Assembly: GCF_900113135.1 (NCBI RefSeq) | Contig: NZ_FOOH01000013.1 | Location: forward strand, 1-64,000 | Direction of reading: 5' to 3' | DNA from: Salegentibacter agarivorans | GTDB lineage: Bacteria > Bacteroidota > Bacteroidia > Flavobacteriales > Flavobacteriaceae | Length of the DNA: 64,000 nt | Shown: positions 35,991 through 44,860 of the stretch, piece by piece | Layout: every line of letters starts with the position of its first letter | Numbering within the stretch: position 1 is the first letter of the stretch | The notes under the pieces: generated by a model | Seen by the model: the letters and a program-made list of their open reading frames with translations, nothing else | Told to the model about the DNA's origin: nothing | The model's database searches: none | Translations under genes and position numbers: made by a program

Positions 35991-36077
35991 TAAAAGTATA
36001 AATTTCGATTAAATAATCAATCTTTTATAAAAAAATCGAAAAAGTATTTTTAAAAATAATTTTTTTATATACTTTTA
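35991..36077. promoter_or_regulatory. Repeat-rich control region between nagX and the ROK regulator
   Basis: TAAAAGTATA (35991-36000) and its exact complement TATACTTTTA (36068-36077) flank a second inverted pair, TTTCGATT (36003-36010) and AATCGAAA (36034-36041), and a related AAAAAGTATT (36039-36048). The sequence is very A/T-rich. Such symmetric sites between divergent genes are plausible operators for the ROK protein, but none is proven. Confidence 0.4.
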
Positions 36078-36141
36078 AATTCAAAATAAATTCATTTTTT
36101 TAAAAGCTTAAAACAAACTATTAATGCTTTTATTTTAAAAT

Positions 36142-37428
36142 ATGACAACTCAAACTATGCCAACAGATCTACATGACTTTTTTATAGATGAAAAGAAACT
36201 ATCTAATATTAATAATGTAGAGCGAAAGAAATTCCTTCAGAAATTAAAGATTATAAAACATCTATTTCTGAATGGTGAAACCTCAAACGCCGAAGTTTGC
36301 CAGCGCTTTAATGTAAGCCTACCTACTTCCATGTCTCTGCTCAATCAACTTATTGAGGAAGGCATAGTGATAAAAAAAGGTAGGGGGAAATCTGAAGGTG
36401 GCCGTAAACCAGACCTTTACGGACTTGTAGAGAATTCGTTTTTTGTGGTGAGTATTCATATAGAACGGTTTAGAATTAAGTTGGCAGTAATTGATAATAA
36501 CCATACCATTCTACACGAACAATCCTGGCCCGCAGAGATTTCTACAGATTCTAATATTGTAGATCTCTTATTTGAGTGGACCCAGAAATTATTAAAAGAA
36601 GCTAAAGTGAAACTGGACCAGGTAATGGGTGTTGGTATAAGCATGCCTGGACTGGTTTCGGCTGAAGCGGGCAAAAACTTCACCTATTATCTAAGCGAAC
36701 AGGAGCCCGAATCACTTAAAAATAAATTTGAGAAAAAGTTTAAAAAGCCGGTGGCTATTTTAAACGATGCAAAAAGTGCTTGTTTAGCTGAATTTCGATT
36801 TGGTACAGCCAAAAACAAGAGTAATGTTCTGGTAATTTCTATGGACTGGGGTATTGGCCTGGGAATTATTATGGGCGGCAGGATGCACAGCGGCGAATCG
36901 GGTTTTGCAGGCGAATTTGGACATATCCCAATGACAGAAGATGGGCTGCTTTGCCACTGCGGGAAACGCGGTTGTTTGGAAACAGAAGCATCGGGACTTG
37001 CCCTTGTTAGAAAAACCAAAGAAGGTTTAAAAGCGGGACAAACTTCGGTATTAAATAAACTTAAGAAGGAAGAGTTAGAAAAACTGGAGCCAGAAACTAT
37101 TATTAATGCCGCAAACCGTGGCGACCAGTTTGCGATAAATGTACTTTCTGAAATAGGAATAAACCTTGGAAAAGGTATCGCAATCCTCATTCAAATCTTT
37201 AATCCCGAATTAGTGATTTTAGAAGGAAAAATAGCCGAAGCTAAACAGTTTATCACCACTCCAATTCAACAATCAATGAACACTTACTGTATGATGCAGC
37301 TTAAGGAACGCACCAAAATAGAACTTTCTACCCTGGGTGCAAATTCCAGTTTATATGGCGGTACCATAGCAGTAATGGACGATATTTTTAAAGACCAGGT
37401 TAGCCTGGTGAAATCCCAAATTAGTTAA
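36142..37428 (+). CDS. ROK-family transcriptional regulator (NagC-like)
   Basis: A 428-residue regulator with an N-terminal winged helix (~25-95, GETSNAEVCQRFNVSLPTSMSLLNQL) and a C-terminal ROK domain. The zinc-binding block CHCGKRGCLE and ESGFAGEFGHIPM are the ROK signature. The ATP phosphate loop of ROK kinases (DxGxT) is replaced by SIHIERFRIKL, although an Asp remains in NDAKSACLAE at the catalytic position. It is therefore more likely a sugar-phosphate-sensing repressor than a kinase. It is first gene of a rightward operon with nagB (6-nt gap) and divergent from nagX, so it probably controls both. Confidence 0.88.
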   Translation: MTTQTMPTDLHDFFIDEKKLSNINNVERKKFLQKLKIIKHLFLNGETSNAEVCQRFNVSLPTSMSLLNQLIEEGIVIKKGRGKSEGGRKPDLYGLVENSFFVVSIHIERFRIKLAVIDNNHTILHEQSWPAEISTDSNIVDLLFEWTQKLLKEAKVKLDQVMGVGISMPGLVSAEAGKNFTYYLSEQEPESLKNKFEKKFKKPVAILNDAKSACLAEFRFGTAKNKSNVLVISMDWGIGLGIIMGGRMHSGESGFAGEFGHIPMTEDGLLCHCGKRGCLETEASGLALVRKTKEGLKAGQTSVLNKLKKEELEKLEPETIINAANRGDQFAINVLSEIGINLGKGIAILIQIFNPELVILEGKIAEAKQFITTPIQQSMNTYCMMQLKERTKIELSTLGANSSLYGGTIAVMDDIFKDQVSLVKSQIS

Positions 37429-37434
37429 AAAATT

Positions 37435-39357
37435 ATGGCCAGATTAAATCTTTTAGAAGAAACACGTTTTGAAAAACTACCGGTAAAAGTTTATGAAGAT
37501 GAACATATTGCCTCAAAAAAGGTAGCTAAACGAATTGCAGATCTTATTAGACGTAAACAAGACAAGCATGAAAATGCCGTGTTGGGCCTGGCTACAGGCG
37601 CCACCCCGGTAGAAGTTTACGAAGAGCTAATTAGAATGCATAAAGAAGAAAAACTTAGCTTTAAAAACGTGATTACTTTTAACTTGGACGAATATTACCC
37701 CATGCAGCCTGATGCTAAACAGAGCTACGTGAAGTTTATGGACGAAAACCTTTTTAACCATATAGATATAAAAAGGGAGAATATTCATATTCCAGATGGA
37801 ACCCTGGCCAAAGAAGATATTACCGATTATTGTCTCGCCTATGAAAATCAAATAGGTGCTGTTGGCGGTTTAGACCTTCAATTATTGGGAATTGGTAGAA
37901 CCGGTCACATTGGTTTTAACGAACCGGGTTCAGCACCAAATTCAGGAACGCGTTTAGTAACATTAGACGATCTTACCCGAAGGGATGCTTCGCGAGATTT
38001 TGGCGGAAAAGAAAATGTACCTACCAAAGCCATTACTATGGGAATTGGTACTATTTTTAAAGCAAAAGAGATTATTTTAATGGCCTGGAGCAAGAAAAAA
38101 GCTCCAATTATTAAAAAAGCGGTTGAAGGAGAAATGTCTGGAAATGTCCCAGCAACTTACCTTCAGCTTTCAGATAATGTAGAATTTATTTTAGATGAAG
38201 ATGCGGCTTCAGAGTTAACAAGATTTAATACGCCGTGGTTAGTAAAAGACTGTTCCTGGAATAAAGCGCTTATTAAAAAAGCGGTAATCTGGCTTTCTTC
38301 CGAAGTAAAAAAACCAATCCTAAAACTTACTGACGAAGATTACAATAATAACGGAATGGCGCAACTTGCCACCGAGCAAGGCCCCGCCTACGATATTAAT
38401 ATAGATGTATTTAACCAGTTACAGCACAGTATAACCGGTTGGCCAGGAGGAAAACCAAATGCTGATGATACCCAGCGCCCGGAACGTAAAAGCCCTGCAA
38501 AGAAACGTTCTATTATTTTCTCCCCACACCCAGATGATGATGTGATTTCTATGGGCGGAACTTTTATTAGGCTGGTAGACCAGGGCCACGATGTTCACGT
38601 AGCTTACCAAACTTCAGGGAACACCGCTGTTTGGGATACCGATGTGTTACGTTACGTAGAGTTTGCCATAGATTTTAAGAAAAGTACCGGGGAAGATACC
38701 GAAAAGCTGGAGGCTACTTACGAGAAAATGCGTGACTTTATCGATAAGAAAGAGCCTAACGAGATAGATTTAGATGAAATAAGAGATGTAAAAGCTTTTA
38801 TTAGAAAATCTGAAGCGATTGCAGGTGCCCGTTATGCCGGCTTAAAAGATAAAAATATTCATTTTATGGCCCTGCCTTTCTATGAAACCGGGAAAAAAGT
38901 AAAAAATCCAGTAACCAATAAGGATGTTGAACTTACCATGGAATTATTGAAAGAGGTAAAACCTCATCAAATATTTGCCGCCGGCGATTTTGCCGATCCT
39001 CACGGGACTCATATTGTATGTTTTAGGATTATCCTGGAAGCTATGAAAAGGCTTAGAAAAACTGAATCCTGGACCAAAGACTGCTGGTTATGGATGTATC
39101 GTGGCGCCTGGCAGGAATTTGAAGTGCACGAAATTGAAATGGCCGTACCGCTTTCTCCCAAAGAAGTACAACGCAAAAGAGACGCTATTTTCCAACACCA
39201 GTCGCAAAAAGACAGGCCGGTATTCCCTGGCGATGATGAACGGGAATTCTGGGTACGAGCAGAAGAGAGAAATCGCGAAACAGCCGAAAGTTATGATAAA
39301 CTGGGATTAGCGAATTACGAAGCAATGGAAGCCTTTGTAAAATGGAAATTCGAATAG
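37435..39357 (+). CDS. nagB: Glucosamine-6-phosphate deaminase fused to PIG-L-type deacetylase
   Basis: A 640-residue fusion. Residues ~15-290 are NagB: LGLATGATPVEVYEELIRMH, ITFNLDEYYPM with the catalytic Asp, and GIGRTGHIGFNEPGS with the catalytic His. They convert GlcN-6-P to fructose-6-P and ammonia. Residues ~355-610 are a PIG-L/LmbE domain with the zinc motif SPHPDDDVISMGG and ADPHGTHI. LmbE proteins deacetylate N-acetylglucosaminyl compounds. No separate nagA is present in the window, so this domain may remove the acetyl group just before deamination (inference). The fusion is widespread in Bacteroidota. Neighbours are the ROK regulator and two amidases. Confidence 0.92.
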   Translation: MARLNLLEETRFEKLPVKVYEDEHIASKKVAKRIADLIRRKQDKHENAVLGLATGATPVEVYEELIRMHKEEKLSFKNVITFNLDEYYPMQPDAKQSYVKFMDENLFNHIDIKRENIHIPDGTLAKEDITDYCLAYENQIGAVGGLDLQLLGIGRTGHIGFNEPGSAPNSGTRLVTLDDLTRRDASRDFGGKENVPTKAITMGIGTIFKAKEIILMAWSKKKAPIIKKAVEGEMSGNVPATYLQLSDNVEFILDEDAASELTRFNTPWLVKDCSWNKALIKKAVIWLSSEVKKPILKLTDEDYNNNGMAQLATEQGPAYDINIDVFNQLQHSITGWPGGKPNADDTQRPERKSPAKKRSIIFSPHPDDDVISMGGTFIRLVDQGHDVHVAYQTSGNTAVWDTDVLRYVEFAIDFKKSTGEDTEKLEATYEKMRDFIDKKEPNEIDLDEIRDVKAFIRKSEAIAGARYAGLKDKNIHFMALPFYETGKKVKNPVTNKDVELTMELLKEVKPHQIFAAGDFADPHGTHIVCFRIILEAMKRLRKTESWTKDCWLWMYRGAWQEFEVHEIEMAVPLSPKEVQRKRDAIFQHQSQKDRPVFPGDDEREFWVRAEERNRETAESYDKLGLANYEAMEAFVKWKFE

Positions 39358-39361
39358 ATCA

Positions 39362-40297
39362 ATGAAAAAATTAATTCCTGTTTTTTATTTAATAATGGCC
39401 TTGGCTATTATTTCCTGCGGAAGTAACCCTTACGCAAAAACCAATCGTTTACATAAAAAACAGGCAAAAGCTTACGGTAAACAATTACAGCAGTTCCCCA
39501 CCCCCGAAAACCAGAAAGAATCCGCACTCAATTATGGTGACTACTGGGTGGGAACTACTAATTTTAACCTGAGAAAACCTAATTACGTGGTAATTCACCA
39601 CACCGCTCAGGATTCTCTTGGACAAACATTAACCACTTTTACCCTTCCCAGAACACAGGTAAGTTCGCATTATGTAATTGCCAAAAACGGTGAAATTTTT
39701 CATATGCTAAATGATTACTACCGCGCCTGGCACGGTGGAATTGGGAAATGGGGAAATAATACCGATTTAAATTCTTCTTCCCTGGGGATTGAAATTGATA
39801 ATAATGGGAAAGAAGAATTTACCGATCTTCAAATAAATAGTTTAATTGAATTGCTTAAGGAAATTAAGGAAAAATACAGTATTCCTGATGAAAATTTTAT
39901 TGGCCATTCCGATATTGCACCCTCAAGAAAAGTAGACCCCAATGCTAATTTCCCCTGGAAACGTTTAGCCGAAGAAGGTTTTGGGTTATGGTATGATGAA
40001 GCTGAAGTAGAAAATCTAAAACTGGAAGCCGAATTTTTTAAACCGAATCCATTGGCGATTAACCTCAACAGCCGACTTAATACCCGAATTCCTTTTATAG
40101 ATAAATTAGTTTTCCCTGAAGTAATTCCCGCCGATTTCAATGTTGAAAATGCTCTTAAAATTATAGGCTTTAATACGTCAGATCTGGAGGCTGCTAAAAG
40201 CGCTTTTAAATTGCATTTTATTCAGGAAGATTTAAACCAACCTTTTGGTAAGCACGATCTTAAAGTACTTTACCAGCTGCATAAGAAGTATTTGTAG
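39362..40297 (+). CDS. AmiD-like N-acetylmuramoyl-L-alanine amidase, lipoprotein
   Basis: A 311-residue zinc amidase that cuts the bond between MurNAc and L-Ala. The lipobox ALAIISC anchors it to a membrane, as in E. coli AmiD. The Amidase_2 domain (~65-210) shows YVVIHHTAQD with zinc ligand H79 or H80, VSSHYVIAKNGEI, AWHGGIGKWGNNTDLNSSS, GIEIDNNG and GHSDIAPSRKVDPNANFPW, which carries the remaining ligands and matches the AmiD pattern. A C-terminal ~90-residue helical segment resembles a peptidoglycan-binding domain. It follows nagB by 4 nt, placing peptide removal in the same operon as amino-sugar catabolism. Confidence 0.92.
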   Translation: MKKLIPVFYLIMALAIISCGSNPYAKTNRLHKKQAKAYGKQLQQFPTPENQKESALNYGDYWVGTTNFNLRKPNYVVIHHTAQDSLGQTLTTFTLPRTQVSSHYVIAKNGEIFHMLNDYYRAWHGGIGKWGNNTDLNSSSLGIEIDNNGKEEFTDLQINSLIELLKEIKEKYSIPDENFIGHSDIAPSRKVDPNANFPWKRLAEEGFGLWYDEAEVENLKLEAEFFKPNPLAINLNSRLNTRIPFIDKLVFPEVIPADFNVENALKIIGFNTSDLEAAKSAFKLHFIQEDLNQPFGKHDLKVLYQLHKKYL

Positions 40298-40348
40298 GCA
40301 CCTATTTTTCAGAAATAAAACAATTTAAAAATTAAATAAGGCAATTTT

Positions 40349-40936
40349 ATGAGTCATATTGGTAAGTTTATTTTGCTTCTTTTGTTTTTCAGTAGCTTTT
40401 CACTTTTTGCACAGCAAATTTCTGAAAATGAATTAGCTATTATTCAAAGAAAAGATTGGAATGCCCAAAAACCGGTTATGAAAATGAAGTCGCATAAACC
40501 GGAATTTATTACCATTCACCATACAGGGATGCCTCAAAAACCGGAACTTTCTATAGAAAAGAAACTGCAGGCATTGCAAAATTTCTCCCAAAAAGATTCC
40601 CCAATGGCCGATGGTAGTATAAAAAAAGCCTGGGCAGATGTTCCTTATCATTTTTATATTGCAACCAATGGTAAAATTGCTGAAGGAAGGGAGATAAAAT
40701 TCCAGGGCGATTCTAATACTGACTACAACCTTGAAGGGCACGTACTAATTGTAGTAGAAGGGGATTTTAATAAAGAAAAAGTGCTACCTCAACAATGGGA
40801 AAGTTTAAAAGAACTTATCTTTTATATTTCCAGCGAATACGAAATTTCCCATAACACAATTAGCGGCCATAAAGACCAGGCCGAGACCAGTTGTCCCGGA
40901 AACAACCTATATCAAAAATTGTCTCAATTAAGATAA
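40349..40936 (+). CDS. PGRP/Amidase_2-type N-acetylmuramoyl-L-alanine amidase, secreted
   Basis: A second amidase, 195 residues, with a Sec signal ending SLFAQ. The T7-lysozyme/PGRP fold is marked by WNAQKP, ITIHHTGMP (zinc His), VPYHFYIATNGKIAEGR, and GHKDQAETSCPGN, with the His and Cys that complete an H-H-C zinc site. That differs from the Asp-type site of its neighbour, so the two may prefer different muropeptides. It lies 51 nt after the AmiD-like gene. Confidence 0.9.
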   Translation: MSHIGKFILLLLFFSSFSLFAQQISENELAIIQRKDWNAQKPVMKMKSHKPEFITIHHTGMPQKPELSIEKKLQALQNFSQKDSPMADGSIKKAWADVPYHFYIATNGKIAEGREIKFQGDSNTDYNLEGHVLIVVEGDFNKEKVLPQQWESLKELIFYISSEYEISHNTISGHKDQAETSCPGNNLYQKLSQLR

Positions 40937-40955
40937 CCTCCTAAAATTTATTGTT

Positions 40956-43900
40956 ATGAAAGCACCTAAATTAATCATCAGCATTTTAGGTCTTTTACTT
41001 TTTTTACCCCTGCAAGCCCAGGAAATAAACCTCAACTGGCAGCCAAGAAAAGATCTAAACATTAACCTACCGGCATCCATAAAGATTTATGATGCTTATG
41101 GAACTTTACCCGATAATAATCCCGTAAGAGCAATGTATGCTCTCGTAGACTTGAGTGACGAAAATCTAAAATTACGTTCTCTTGGCAGCAATACCATTAG
41201 GGAAACCACTAAAGAAACTTATAACAGAGGAAATGGAGTTTTGGCAATAAATGGCGGTTATTTTGCTTCAAATTCTTCGGTAAGTACTATTATTCAGGAT
41301 GGGGAGGTTATTTCACCTGGACCCAGCGGTGAAATTTCCAGGGGTGCATTTGGAATGAAAAACGGAGAGCCGGAAATCGCCTGGGTGAATTCCGGGGAAA
41401 ATGATATTCCAATGAAATTTGCTTCTCCAGATATTAATTCAGCTTCAGAAAATTGGGATGTAAGCCAGGCAGTTGGTGGCGGGCCAGTTTTATTGAAAAA
41501 CGGAAAAATAAATGTAACCGATAAAGAAGAAGGGTTTAAAGGAAGCCATTTAGACCGGCATCCGCGAAGTGCCATTGGCTACAAAGACAAAAACACCCTA
41601 ATTATTATGGTGGTAGACGGGCGGCAGGAAGCCAGTGCGGGAGTAAGTTTAGGCGAATTAGCACAATTAATGTTAGAGGTTGGTGCTAAAGATGCAGTAA
41701 ATCTAGATGGTGGCGGATCTTCGGCAATGATCGCTGCCAACGAAATAGTAAATATTCCTGCAGATATTACCGGCGGAAATCGGAATAGTTTAAGGAAAAA
41801 TGCGGGAGCTTTAGTAATCGCTGAAACCCAGGTGCCGCAACGCCCAAAACCAATAATTTTTGATACCGAAGACAGGAATTATTCTGAAACAGGAATTTGG
41901 AACAGCTCAAACCATTCAAATTATTATGGAGAGAGCGCCTCCCGGGTAGCCACTTCAAACAATCTAAATAAAGCTTTTTATACTTTTGAAGATATTAAGC
42001 GAAATAATTACCAGTTAGCCGCCTGGTTTAGCGTAAACACTCAAAGAAATTCTGAATTTGTAAATTATATTTTACATAGCGAAGGCAAAATCGATACCCT
42101 TAGCATTAATCAAAAATCTCTCAATAATTTAGGGAAATGGAATGTATTGGGAAATTTTGAAATTGGCCCCAGGGATACCCTGGAGATTATAGGAGCTGCC
42201 GAAGGAAAATTTATTACAGATGCTATAAGGTTAGTCGCCAAAAAAGATTCTCCAGTACTACCCAAACGCGGAGATTTACGTATCGCTGTAATTTCAGATT
42301 TAAATTCTGGATTGGGTGCTGCTAATTACGAATGGCAGGTTGATAGCATAATAAATAGAATTCCGAAGGTTTGGCAACCAGATTTAGTTATTTGTGGTGG
42401 CGATATGGTAGCGGGAATGGGAGTTTCTGAAACAGCCCAACTACAAAAAATGTGGAATGGCTTTAAAAAACATATTATAGAACCCCTTCATAAAGAAAAA
42501 ATTCCTTTTGCTTTTACACTGGGCAATCACGATGGCCCAAGAAGCTACCCCGTAGAACATAAATTTGCCAAAAACTTCTGGAAAGAAAATATTGACAAAA
42601 CAGGCCTGCATTTTATAGATGAATCTAATTTCCCAAACTACTATTCGTTTATAGCCAAAAACAACTTTTTTGTTTCCTGGGAGGCTTCTTCTTCAAAAAT
42701 CACGGAAGAAAACCTTGAATGGCTGAAAGAACAATTTCAAACCCCTGAAGCTAAGAATGCACCAAATAGATTTGTAATAGGCCATATGCCACTTTACAGC
42801 GTAGCCCAGGAAAGAGATTCAAAAGGTAATGTACTGGAAAATGCTAAAGAACTCCAGCATCTTCTTGAAAAATACAAGGTGAAGACCTATATAAGCGGGC
42901 ACCAGCATGCTTATTACCCGGGGAAAAGAGGAAAAGTGGAATTCTTAAATACGGGCGCTGCCGGTTCCGGCCCTCGTTCCTGGTTAACCCAGAGCCGAGA
43001 ACCCGTAAATACTATAACGATTATGGATATTTTTAATTCAAAAGATTCTATTGTTTATAGTACTTATGATATAAAAAAAGACAAAGCTGCAGAGATGAGC
43101 TTATTTGAAGAAAAGACTTTACCTTCTGCAATGATAGGTGTAAACGGCTATATGTTGCGTAGGGATATCCCAGACAGTCAAAAATTTAAAGCTTTCCTAT
43201 CTTCTTTAAATTCCAATGCAGAAAATATTGCCGGCATAGCTCAGGTTGAAGCTAAAATTAAAAACGATAAGCTTAAAATTTCAGGAAGCTACTTCAATAT
43301 AACTTCAAAATTTTCTGATAAAAAACCCATAGGTATCTATAAAGGAAGACATACCGAAAAGGGCGAATTGCTGAAAGAAGTGAAGCTCAAAGCATCTTCT
43401 CCCGGAAGTGGTACCTTTTCTACTGAACTAAAACTTACTGAAGAAATTAAGAGCTATCTTAATTTTGGTGGCATTTATATTCAAATAAATACCGAAAAAG
43501 GAAATTTAAGAGCTCAATTATTACCGACTCAAAATAAAGCACCAGAACCTGCTAAAATCACTTCTCATTACCCGAAGAACACTTATGCAATACGCGATAT
43601 TGAGGCTCTCTACGAAATAAAATGGAGCCAGGCCTTAGATGAAAACGGGGATTTTGTAAGTTATATCTATCAACTATCACCTAATAAGGATTTTTCAGAA
43701 ATAATTCTTCAGAAAAAAACAGGTAGGGAAACCAGTTTGAAAATGACAGAAAAACAATGGTATGACCTCCTTGAAGATTCTGAAATTGGTGAACAGGTAA
43801 GCTTTTACCATCGTGTGTTGGCAAGTGACGGTAGCAATTTTTCCTACTCTGCTCCTACCACTCTAAATTTGATAAAAACTAATGAAGCCTTAGATGATCT

Positions 43901-44750
43901 TGCGCAAATACCCGCTCCGAAATATGCCTACAAAGGAAAAACAGCTGAATCTGGTGCTGGCTATGGCGCCGAATGGGATCACGAAGGCAAACTATGGCTG
44001 GCTGATTACAACCGTGGGTTGATTATTCAAAATTCAAATGATAAAGAGACAGATTTTTCACCCTTAACTTCAGTAGAGATAAAGGGCGAGGTCTATAATT
44101 TAAATCCTGTCAACGGAATTGGAGTAGATGTGGACGGAAATATTTTAGTAGGAATTAACCGCAGATTAATTAAGATTGATTCGAAAACCGGGAAAGGGCT
44201 TGCTGTTTGGGAAGCACCTAAAGGCGCACGAGCAATTACAGCACCACGCGCAGCTAAAAATGGAGAAATATACGCGATGTCGCTCTTTGGAGAAGATCCA
44301 AACTATGTACTAAAACAGCAAGGAGAAACTTTTAAACTGCTAAGAACTCTTGAACTAAAAAATAGAAATTTATCGCGAACTTTTGCTATGACTCAGGATG
44401 GCAAAACACTTTTTTTTCCCGATCCTGGCAGCCCTAAGATCCAGGTTTATAGTAGCGAAAATGCTAAAGACTATACTAAGAAGGAGGATATTACCAGCAT
44501 TTCTGCAGGCTCTAGTGCAATACAGGTTGTAGATAATGCCATTTATTCCGCTGTACGTTCCAGCGGAATTTCGCCTTCGAGTATTCACTATAGAAATGAA
44601 GAAAAACAGCAAATGTGGACTTTAGAATTACCTGAGGTTAATGGTGCAGAGCCTCGGGGCATAGGAGTTTCAAAAAATGGGAATACTATAATTTTCTGCA
44701 GCTGGGATAAAGGTGGCGGTTATTACGTATTTGAAAAGCTTGGAGAATAA
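40956..44750 (+). CDS. Phosphodiester glycosidase-metallophosphoesterase multidomain protein
   Basis: A 1264-residue secreted protein (signal ending LPLQAQ). In order it has a NAGPA-type phosphodiester glycosidase domain (~65-290: AINGGYFASNSSV, GGGPVLLKNG, NLDGGGSSAM), a golvesin-like beta domain (~300-430), and a calcineurin-like metallophosphoesterase (~440-700: ISDLNSG, GGDMVAG, GNHDGP, GHMPLYS, SGHQHAYYPG). A CHRD-like domain (~735-880), an Fn3-like region and a C-terminal beta-propeller (~980-1264) follow. NAGPA enzymes release GlcNAc from 1-phosphodiesters. In this locus the substrate could be teichoic acid or another wall phosphoglycan (inference). The first metal motif has Asn where His is usual. 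It is the last gene of the rightward operon. Confidence 0.85.
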   Translation: MKAPKLIISILGLLLFLPLQAQEINLNWQPRKDLNINLPASIKIYDAYGTLPDNNPVRAMYALVDLSDENLKLRSLGSNTIRETTKETYNRGNGVLAINGGYFASNSSVSTIIQDGEVISPGPSGEISRGAFGMKNGEPEIAWVNSGENDIPMKFASPDINSASENWDVSQAVGGGPVLLKNGKINVTDKEEGFKGSHLDRHPRSAIGYKDKNTLIIMVVDGRQEASAGVSLGELAQLMLEVGAKDAVNLDGGGSSAMIAANEIVNIPADITGGNRNSLRKNAGALVIAETQVPQRPKPIIFDTEDRNYSETGIWNSSNHSNYYGESASRVATSNNLNKAFYTFEDIKRNNYQLAAWFSVNTQRNSEFVNYILHSEGKIDTLSINQKSLNNLGKWNVLGNFEIGPRDTLEIIGAAEGKFITDAIRLVAKKDSPVLPKRGDLRIAVISDLNSGLGAANYEWQVDSIINRIPKVWQPDLVICGGDMVAGMGVSETAQLQKMWNGFKKHIIEPLHKEKIPFAFTLGNHDGPRSYPVEHKFAKNFWKENIDKTGLHFIDESNFPNYYSFIAKNNFFVSWEASSSKITEENLEWLKEQFQTPEAKNAPNRFVIGHMPLYSVAQERDSKGNVLENAKELQHLLEKYKVKTYISGHQHAYYPGKRGKVEFLNTGAAGSGPRSWLTQSREPVNTITIMDIFNSKDSIVYSTYDIKKDKAAEMSLFEEKTLPSAMIGVNGYMLRRDIPDSQKFKAFLSSLNSNAENIAGIAQVEAKIKNDKLKISGSYFNITSKFSDKKPIGIYKGRHTEKGELLKEVKLKASSPGSGTFSTELKLTEEIKSYLNFGGIYIQINTEKGNLRAQLLPTQNKAPEPAKITSHYPKNTYAIRDIEALYEIKWSQALDENGDFVSYIYQLSPNKDFSEIILQKKTGRETSLKMTEKQWYDLLEDSEIGEQVSFYHRVLASDGSNFSYSAPTTLNLIKTNEALDDLAQIPAPKYAYKGKTAESGAGYGAEWDHEGKLWLADYNRGLIIQNSNDKETDFSPLTSVEIKGEVYNLNPVNGIGVDVDGNILVGINRRLIKIDSKTGKGLAVWEAPKGARAITAPRAAKNGEIYAMSLFGEDPNYVLKQQGETFKLLRTLELKNRNLSRTFAMTQDGKTLFFPDPGSPKIQVYSSENAKDYTKKEDITSISAGSSAIQVVDNAIYSAVRSSGISPSSIHYRNEEKQQMWTLELPEVNGAEPRGIGVSKNGNTIIFCSWDKGGGYYVFEKLGE

Positions 44751-44760
44751 ATAGCAAAAA

Positions 44761-44793
44761 AAACCTCACAGGTTTCGGAAACCTGTGAGGTTT
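44761..44793. terminator. Strong hairpin terminator between convergent genes
   Basis: A 15-bp perfect stem (AAACCTCACAGGTTT and its complement) closes a CGG loop. An A run on the left gives a T tract for the leftward NlpC/P60 gene, and TTTGAGTAAAT follows on the right, so it can serve both directions. Confidence 0.85.
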
Positions 44794-44810
44794 GAGTAAA
44801 TAACATCGTA

Positions 44811-44833
44811 GATCTTGAAACGATTTCAGGATC
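44811..44833. repeat. Imperfect palindrome GATCTTGAAA...TTTCAGGATC
   Basis: A short inverted repeat of the same style as the GATCCTGAAA/TTTCAGGATC arms at 29170-29195. It is a probable degenerate member of the interspersed repeat family. Confidence 0.4.
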
Positions 44834-44860
44834 AAAGCTATAAGAGCTTCTTTAAAAACT

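Noticed and set aside
36687-37190. 167-codon frame opposite the ROK regulator
   Set aside because: Shadow frame of a well-supported coding gene with no recognisable domain.
36142-37428. ROK protein as an active GlcNAc/MurNAc kinase
   Set aside because: It has an N-terminal DNA-binding domain and its ATP phosphate loop is not conserved, although one catalytic-site Asp remains.
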